The notes beneath the pieces are model-generated. The model was not told where the DNA came from. It was given only the letters and a program-made list of their open reading frames with translations, and did no database searches. From NCBI GenBank assembly GCA_001595885.1, contig LSSH01000105.1, positions 1-9,682 on the forward strand: a stretch of DNA of 9,682 nt, given 5' to 3'. The translations under genes and the position numbers were made by a program. The DNA comes from Candidatus Proteinoplasmatales archaeon SG8-5 (lineage in GTDB: Archaea; Thermoplasmatota; Thermoplasmata; SG8-5). Shown one piece after another: positions 6,338-9,682 of this stretch; positions within the stretch are counted from its first letter, which is position 1; every line of letters begins with the position of its first letter.

Positions 6338-7236
6338 TCCAGCGTTGAGGTCCTCACTCGTTCTTCATATTCCACGGGCAGGACACCGTAGGCCTCTATC
6401 CTCCTGATCTCAAGACCTCGTCTTCCGGCTTCGGCGAGCAGTTCATTGGACGGGACCTCTATGCCGTCGACGCCGCCGTCCAGGGCACCCAGTTCTATGT
6501 CGAACCTTGACTCCAGGGAGGCTCGGGGGCGGAGCGAGCCGAGTATTATCTTCGTGTCCGGCAGCAGTGCCCTGGCATGACTGACCACCTTCTTCACTTC
6601 CCCGCCGGTGGGCGGGGTAAGGTTCTCCAGGACAGTGCCCTTGGTGGGCCGAAGGACGATGATGGCCAGTGTCGATATCCTGATGTGCGAGGCAAGCATC
6701 TCGACGGCTTTGAGCTCGCCCTTCAACTCGCCGTCGTGGAGGCCAACGCATACGTGCGGGCAGATGTGTGGAATCCCTCCATCCCGTAGGGCTCTGAAGG
6801 TTGCCAGGTAGTCTTCGGGTGATGCGCCGATGCCGAATATGTGTTCCACGGTCCCGGCCTCTCCGACCATCTCCATGGAGGCTATGTCCACTCCCGCTTC
6901 GGCTATGGACTCGGCTGTCCCCCGATCGACAAGACCCGTGTGGAGCTTGATTATCAGCCCCATCTCGTGGGCTTCCCGGATCGCCGGCAGGTATTCCTTG
7001 AGGTCCAGGATGCTGCCGTCGGCGTCGCAACCGCCGCTGATCAGGATCCCCCTTGCTCCATCTGATACCAGGCCCTTGCAGAGAGTTACGAAGTCCTCGG
7101 GTGAGTTTGCCGGCTCCATGTCCTTCAGGTATTGGCCGTCGCAATGGCGGCAGCTCAGGGCGCAGGCGTCCCCCGATATGGATATCGATGGAAAATCAGG
7201 CCAGACATAATAGGCCCTGAGGACGTTCCCGCGAAT
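6334..7236 (-). CDS. Radical SAM protein, BioB-like (COG1856-like)
   Basis: About 300 residues. The radical SAM cluster motif CALSCRHC (CX3CX2C; Cys 25, 29 and 32 from the ATT start) would hold a [4Fe-4S] cluster that cleaves S-adenosylmethionine. Next come ILISGGCDADGSI (GGE-like strand), KLHTGLVD, DIASMEMVG, HVCVGLHDGEL and LRPTKGT, a pattern I associate with the BioB-like archaeal COG1856 group. Archaeal lipoyl synthase subunit LipS2 is a related candidate, but no lipoylation gene is present, so no reaction is assigned. No ATG, GTG or TTG lies in frame near the expected N-terminus. ATT at 7234-7236 follows GGTGA with 4 nt spacing, overlapping the upstream stop exactly as in nurA-herA, so I start there. 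GTG at 7296 is the alternative, without a ribosome site and inside the upstream gene. Confidence 0.85.
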   Translation of the reverse strand: MRGNVLRAYYVWPDFPSISISGDACALSCRHCDGQYLKDMEPANSPEDFVTLCKGLVSDGARGILISGGCDADGSILDLKEYLPAIREAHEMGLIIKLHTGLVDRGTAESIAEAGVDIASMEMVGEAGTVEHIFGIGASPEDYLATFRALRDGGIPHICPHVCVGLHDGELKGELKAVEMLASHIRISTLAIIVLRPTKGTVLENLTPPTGGEVKKVVSHARALLPDTKIILGSLRPRASLESRFDIELGALDGGVDGIEVPSNELLAEAGRRGLEIRRIEAYGVLPVEYEERVRTSTLD

Positions 7237-7239
7237 GGC

Positions 7240-7244
7240 ATCAC
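7240..7244 (-). promoter_or_regulatory. Ribosome binding site that decides the radical SAM start
   Basis: On the minus strand GGTGA overlaps the upstream TGA stop (7241-7243) and is followed, within a few nucleotides, by ATT. The zinc-ribbon gene (GGTGA-GAAG-ATG) and herA (GGTGA-CAAC-ATG) show the same four-nucleotide spacing, which argues for initiation at ATT. Confidence 0.5.
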
Positions 7245-8236
7245 CCCTCGGCCTTGTCCCCTGAGGTCTCTTCCTCGATGCCCTCGAACTTCTCACCGCA
7301 CTGGGGGCAGAAGTTATGGCTTTCGGAGACCGAGGAGCCGCAGGTCGTGCACGTGAATTCGCCCTCGTCCTCAGCCGGTTCGGGTTCCCTTGAGTCCTCC
7401 TCACCGAGTGCCTGGGCCTTCTCCGCCTCCAGCTCCGCCTGCCATTCCTTCCTCTTCTCCTTGGCCGTTCCGAGCCACCAGTAAAGGAGCACGATGATGA
7501 AGAAGAAGGAGCCGATGTTGCAGAAGCTGTTGAGCAGGTTGGCCGGCACGACCAGCATGAAGACCCTGCTCTGTGAGGCCGTGATGGGGCCGAAGTTATT
7601 GGTCGTGTTCACCGACACGTTGGCATATTGGAGCGTGAATTTGTGCCAATAGACGTCGCTGCTAGATATGTCGATCGCATAGATGTAATCCTTGCCGTCG
7701 GACGCGTCCGTGTCGTTTAGGTCCGCCTCGTCCATTGTATAATAATTGGTATTTCCGACCGAACCCTGGGTGAGGGCCAGTTCTATGGTGATGTCGTCAA
7801 CGGATTCGTTGCCCATGTAGGTCACCGAGAACGTGCACGTCGCCCCGGCCTCGGCTATGTACGGGTCCACTGTTCCGTCGTGAAGCTCGAGGTTCTCTGA
7901 TTCCAGGGCCGGGGGTTCGTTGTTGAAGAGCGTGTAGGTGGTGATGCCCGCCAGCACTATGCCCAATACTATAAAGATGGTCAATCCGGAAATGATGAGC
8001 CACTTGAACTCCCGGACCCCGAAGATGTACAGCAGCAAGAATGAAACGACGACCAGAAGTATCTGCATGACCGCTATCAACAACACGGTCACGCCGGGTA
8101 TGCTCATGATGCCGACCGTCAATCCGATGTCGACGATGAAGACGAGGAACACGCCGATTATCTTAGCATTCTTCATCTTGTGGATATTGTCCAGTGCTGG
8201 TGGGAGCTTCATCACGGTTTTGAATGTTCTACCCAT
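7241..8236 (-). CDS. Four-TM membrane protein with cytoplasmic C-terminal zinc ribbon
   Basis: A 331-residue protein. Three closely spaced hydrophobic segments (about 24-46, 48-72, 78-103) are followed by a polar, Asn/Asp/Thr-rich domain (104-233). This domain has several N-glycosylation sequons (NES 143, NDT 174, NVS 206, NTT 210) and beta-rich sequence such as ATCTFSVTYMGNESV, consistent with an extracytoplasmic beta-sandwich. A fourth segment (235-256) is followed by a charged Lys/Glu helix and a zinc ribbon (C296/C299, C310/C313). Topology is inferred: the sequons and charges put 104-233 outside and the ribbon inside. It could be a sensor or an envelope scaffold; I do not recognise a family. 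The ATG at 8236 lacks a Shine-Dalgarno; Met9 (8212) or Met21 could be the true start. Its GGG-TGA end supplies the ribosome site of the radical SAM gene. Confidence 0.82.
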   Translation of the reverse strand: MGRTFKTVMKLPPALDNIHKMKNAKIIGVFLVFIVDIGLTVGIMSIPGVTVLLIAVMQILLVVVSFLLLYIFGVREFKWLIISGLTIFIVLGIVLAGITTYTLFNNEPPALESENLELHDGTVDPYIAEAGATCTFSVTYMGNESVDDITIELALTQGSVGNTNYYTMDEADLNDTDASDGKDYIYAIDISSSDVYWHKFTLQYANVSVNTTNNFGPITASQSRVFMLVVPANLLNSFCNIGSFFFIIVLLYWWLGTAKEKRKEWQAELEAEKAQALGEEDSREPEPAEDEGEFTCTTCGSSVSESHNFCPQCGEKFEGIEEETSGDKAEG

Positions 8237-8343
8237 CTAAAAGGTTTGTGTCATGGATGGTCATTGGTTGTGTAGAACTCGACTCAGACGGGCAGATCCC
8301 GATAATGGGTTTGATGGGAACATCTTCAATACTTTCACTGACA
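8237..8343. other. Intergenic segment beside the repeat array, nothing recognised
   Basis: This is the left part of the 327-bp divergent gap between the membrane gene and nurA. It carries scattered GATGGG/GGATGG words reminiscent of the repeat heads, but no full unit, no clear TATA box for the leftward gene, and no convincing ORF or RNA gene. Confidence 0.4.
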
Positions 8344-8520
8344 GATGGGTGTCTTTATAGCTACCATTATCTAACAGTTACACCCAAAGATGGATGTTTT
8401 TATAGCTAACATGTGAAACAGTTACACCCACCGATGGATGTTTTTAAAGCTAACTTGTGAAACAGTTACATCCACCGATGGATGTTTTTAAAGCTAACTT
8501 GTGAAACAGTTACATCCACG
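8344..8520. repeat. Tandem array of four 44-45 bp repeats
   Basis: The units are 8344-8388 (45 bp, diverged), 8389-8432, 8433-8476 and 8477-8520 (44 bp each). Units 3 and 4 differ only in the last base, so the array probably expanded recently rightward. Each unit begins GATGG, has a T-run with TTTATAGC or TTTAAAGC, and ends GTTACAYCCA. Within a unit, the head TGGRTGT and the tail ACAYCCA are complementary: TGGGTGT/ACACCCA in unit 1, TGGATGT/ACATCCA in units 3 and 4, with one mismatch in unit 2. Units 3 and 4 add an inner TAACT/AGTTA pair. The length is not a multiple of three and no spacers exist, so it is neither coding nor CRISPR. It lies just upstream of the nurA promoter, suggesting a regulatory or replication-related array, or a simple minisatellite. 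Confidence 0.9.
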
Positions 8521-8533
8521 TCTCCCCTTAACC

Positions 8534-8541
8534 CTTAAGTA
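8534..8541 (+). promoter_or_regulatory. TATA-like box for nurA
   Basis: TTAAGTAT lies 23-30 nt before the nurA ATG at 8564, and no Shine-Dalgarno precedes that ATG. This matches a leaderless transcript. The box lies outside the tandem repeats, 13 bp beyond the last unit. Confidence 0.45.
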
Positions 8542-8563
8542 TCCACATCTGATTTTCCTGCCG

Positions 8564-9589
8564 ATGCTTCGGGGATTGGATACCAGGGAGATAGAGCAGG
8601 TCGTGAGCCAGATATTGGGAGAGGGCGATACAGCTGATGGCGCCTTCCCCGAGAGCGGCATCATCGACGTCAAGGGCGATTTCACTCAGGACGATTTCAT
8701 GCTCTTCGAGACCAATGGTTCGGATTTCAAGATGATGGCGGTTGACGGGGGCAGCGTTACCATACTCGACGGTGGTTCGTTCCTCGTTGCGGGGGTGAGG
8801 GTCGGCCAGGCCCTTTTCGATGGCCCCGTGTGCGACCGCGAGGCGTCCGGTGACCCTGAGATGCACGTGTTCGACATATCCCTGGCCAGTCTTCGGGACG
8901 CGTATTCGATATTCTATGATAAATCAGTGGGCGGTTCACCTCCGGATACTCCCCAGGGATTGGAGGAGGGCGTGGGCCGCATCAGGACGTTAATGGAATG
9001 GAAGATGGTCGAGCGGGTGCTCGACAACGGCCTGCCGAGTGGCTCGGTATTGGCCTTCGACGGGGCTTTGTGGGCAGGCATCAAGGGCATAGGCCAGATG
9101 CTCGGGCGGATAGTGAAGAAGGCAAACGAGGGCGGGATAATCCTCTGCGGCATCAGCAAGCGGAGCATGCTCACCCACAAGGGCCTGCCGCTGATACCAA
9201 AGGTCCAGATGGTGGGCGATGATTTTCACGAGAAGAAGGCGTGGTTCCTGCCCCTGGAGATCGGCTCCGGGTATGCGGAGAAGGAGTTCGGAAGGGTGTA
9301 CGTGGCAAAGCTGCACCCCTATTCCAACCACGCGTTCAGGATAGACCTGGCACTGCCCGGAGGGGCCGACGAGGCCATGGGCAAGCTTGCGGCATTGAGC
9401 AACGACCCTACATATGTCGGTTACCCTTATCCGCTGGCGAGAGTGCACAACGACGTGGCCTTCGACCGCTCGGAGGTCGAGGAGATGCGGCATCTGCTGC
9501 GCAACCGCGCCCTGGAAAGGGGGATGGACCAGAAGAAGTGGCACCTGACGTTCCAGGAGTTCCACGAGGTGCTGGACATGAACAGGTGA
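8564..9589 (+). CDS. nurA: NurA 5'-3' nuclease of DNA end resection
   Basis: A 341-residue NurA-domain nuclease. NurA forms a dimeric ring that docks on the HerA hexamer and, with Mre11-Rad50, resects double-strand DNA ends for recombination. Visible family motifs are VDGGS (D61), the helix RTLMEWKMVERVL (140-152) with its acidic residues, FDGAL (D166), GISKRS, and YPYPLARVH (Y287 and H295, eight residues apart as in the Sulfolobus enzyme). These match the expected metal-binding and active-site residues. The ATG at 8564 is preferred to a GTG at 8501, which lies inside the last tandem repeat and would add a low-complexity leader; a TATA-like box 23-30 nt upstream supports it. herA starts 4 nt after the stop. 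Confidence 0.93.
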   Translation: MLRGLDTREIEQVVSQILGEGDTADGAFPESGIIDVKGDFTQDDFMLFETNGSDFKMMAVDGGSVTILDGGSFLVAGVRVGQALFDGPVCDREASGDPEMHVFDISLASLRDAYSIFYDKSVGGSPPDTPQGLEEGVGRIRTLMEWKMVERVLDNGLPSGSVLAFDGALWAGIKGIGQMLGRIVKKANEGGIILCGISKRSMLTHKGLPLIPKVQMVGDDFHEKKAWFLPLEIGSGYAEKEFGRVYVAKLHPYSNHAFRIDLALPGGADEAMGKLAALSNDPTYVGYPYPLARVHNDVAFDRSEVEEMRHLLRNRALERGMDQKKWHLTFQEFHEVLDMNR

Positions 9590-9593
9590 CAAC
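9583..9593 (+). promoter_or_regulatory. Ribosome binding site of herA over the nurA stop
   Basis: AGGTGA, whose last three bases are the nurA TGA stop (9587-9589), is followed by CAAC and then the herA ATG at 9594. A ribosome terminating on nurA is placed directly on the herA start, so the two proteins are probably made in step. Confidence 0.65.
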
Positions 9594-9682
9594 ATGACCG
9601 GTAAGGAAGCCAAGGACGTATGCCTGGGCCGGGTGACTGGCCGCGACGTGACCGAATTGGTATTCAGGTCGCGCAAGTCCGA
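9594..9682 (+). CDS. herA: HerA DNA translocase, N-terminal fragment
   Basis: Only the first 29 codons are inside the window. The stretch LGRVTGRDVTELVFRSRKS fits the start of a HAS-barrel, the N-terminal domain of HerA/FtsK-like hexameric ATPases, and the position directly after nurA is the usual one. No Walker motif is visible yet, so the call depends mostly on the neighbour. HerA would be the motor that feeds DNA to NurA. Confidence 0.75.
   Translation, partial: MTGKEAKDVCLGRVTGRDVTELVFRSRKS

Noticed and set aside
6443..7144. A 233-codon minus-strand frame within the radical SAM gene
   Set aside because: It is a low-complexity Arg/Gly/Pro shadow in another frame of a gene with a clear CX3CX2C motif.
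7237..7404. N-terminal extension of the radical SAM frame
   Set aside because: The added residues are Arg/Pro/Ser-rich, unlike any domain, and are a shadow of the zinc-ribbon tail of the upstream gene.
8224..8409. A 61-codon plus-strand frame running into the repeats
   Set aside because: No ribosome site, part of it is repeat sequence, and the 44-bp period would break any repeated reading frame.
8344..8520. CRISPR array
   Set aside because: Units are directly adjacent with no unique spacers and the first is diverged; this is a tandem repeat.
8501..8563. GTG start extending NurA upstream
   Set aside because: It would place the start inside the last tandem repeat and put the TATA-like box within the coding region; the added residues resemble no NurA sequence.

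Overview
The window looks archaeal, most likely a euryarchaeon near the Thermoplasmata/Methanomassiliicoccales. The lineage is an inference from gene content and signals, not from a marker-gene search. Supporting signs are a nurA-herA pair, a Ski2/Mtr4-type helicase, a methionyl-tRNA synthetase carrying four zinc knuckles, a stand-alone Roadblock/LC7 protein, CxxC zinc ribbons, BRE/TATA-like promoters, GGTGA ribosome binding sites and apparently leaderless starts. Coding DNA is fairly GC-rich, while the promoter regions are sharply AT-rich.

Layout. 1-391 (-): N-terminal part of a superfamily 2 helicase, cut by the window edge. 577-1821 (+): a membrane-anchored serpin with an inhibitory-type hinge. 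2014-2328 (-): a small double zinc-ribbon protein, facing the serpin tail to tail and sharing an AT-rich divergent promoter with metG. 2408-4561 (+): metG, overlapping by ATGA with a PHP-domain phosphoesterase (4558-5220). 5278-5646 (-): a Roadblock/LC7 protein, divergent from two coupled cysteine-rich small proteins (5832-6131 and 6128-6337, +). 6334-7236 (-): a radical SAM protein, apparently translated by coupling from an upstream four-TM protein with a zinc-ribbon tail (7241-8236, -). 8237-8563: intergenic DNA with four tandem 44-45 bp repeats. 8564-9589 (+): nurA, followed after 4 nt by the start of herA (9594 to the window end).

How the genes work together. nurA and herA encode the nuclease and translocase of the archaeal DNA-end-resection machine and are translationally coupled. 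metG and the PHP gene form a second coupled pair. The two Cys-rich proteins form a third, and share a repeated cysteine module that I do not recognise. The membrane zinc-ribbon and radical SAM genes form a fourth. The helicase, serpin, small zinc-ribbon and Roadblock genes appear to be separate transcription units.

Most worth following up: the cysteine module CX8CX7-9CX4-5C repeated across two coupled genes; the tandem repeat array between the membrane gene and nurA; a probable ATT start codon for the radical SAM gene; HIGH and KMSKS departures in MetRS; and an archaeal serpin with a Leu-Ser reactive bond. No transposon, CRISPR array, tRNA or rRNA was seen.
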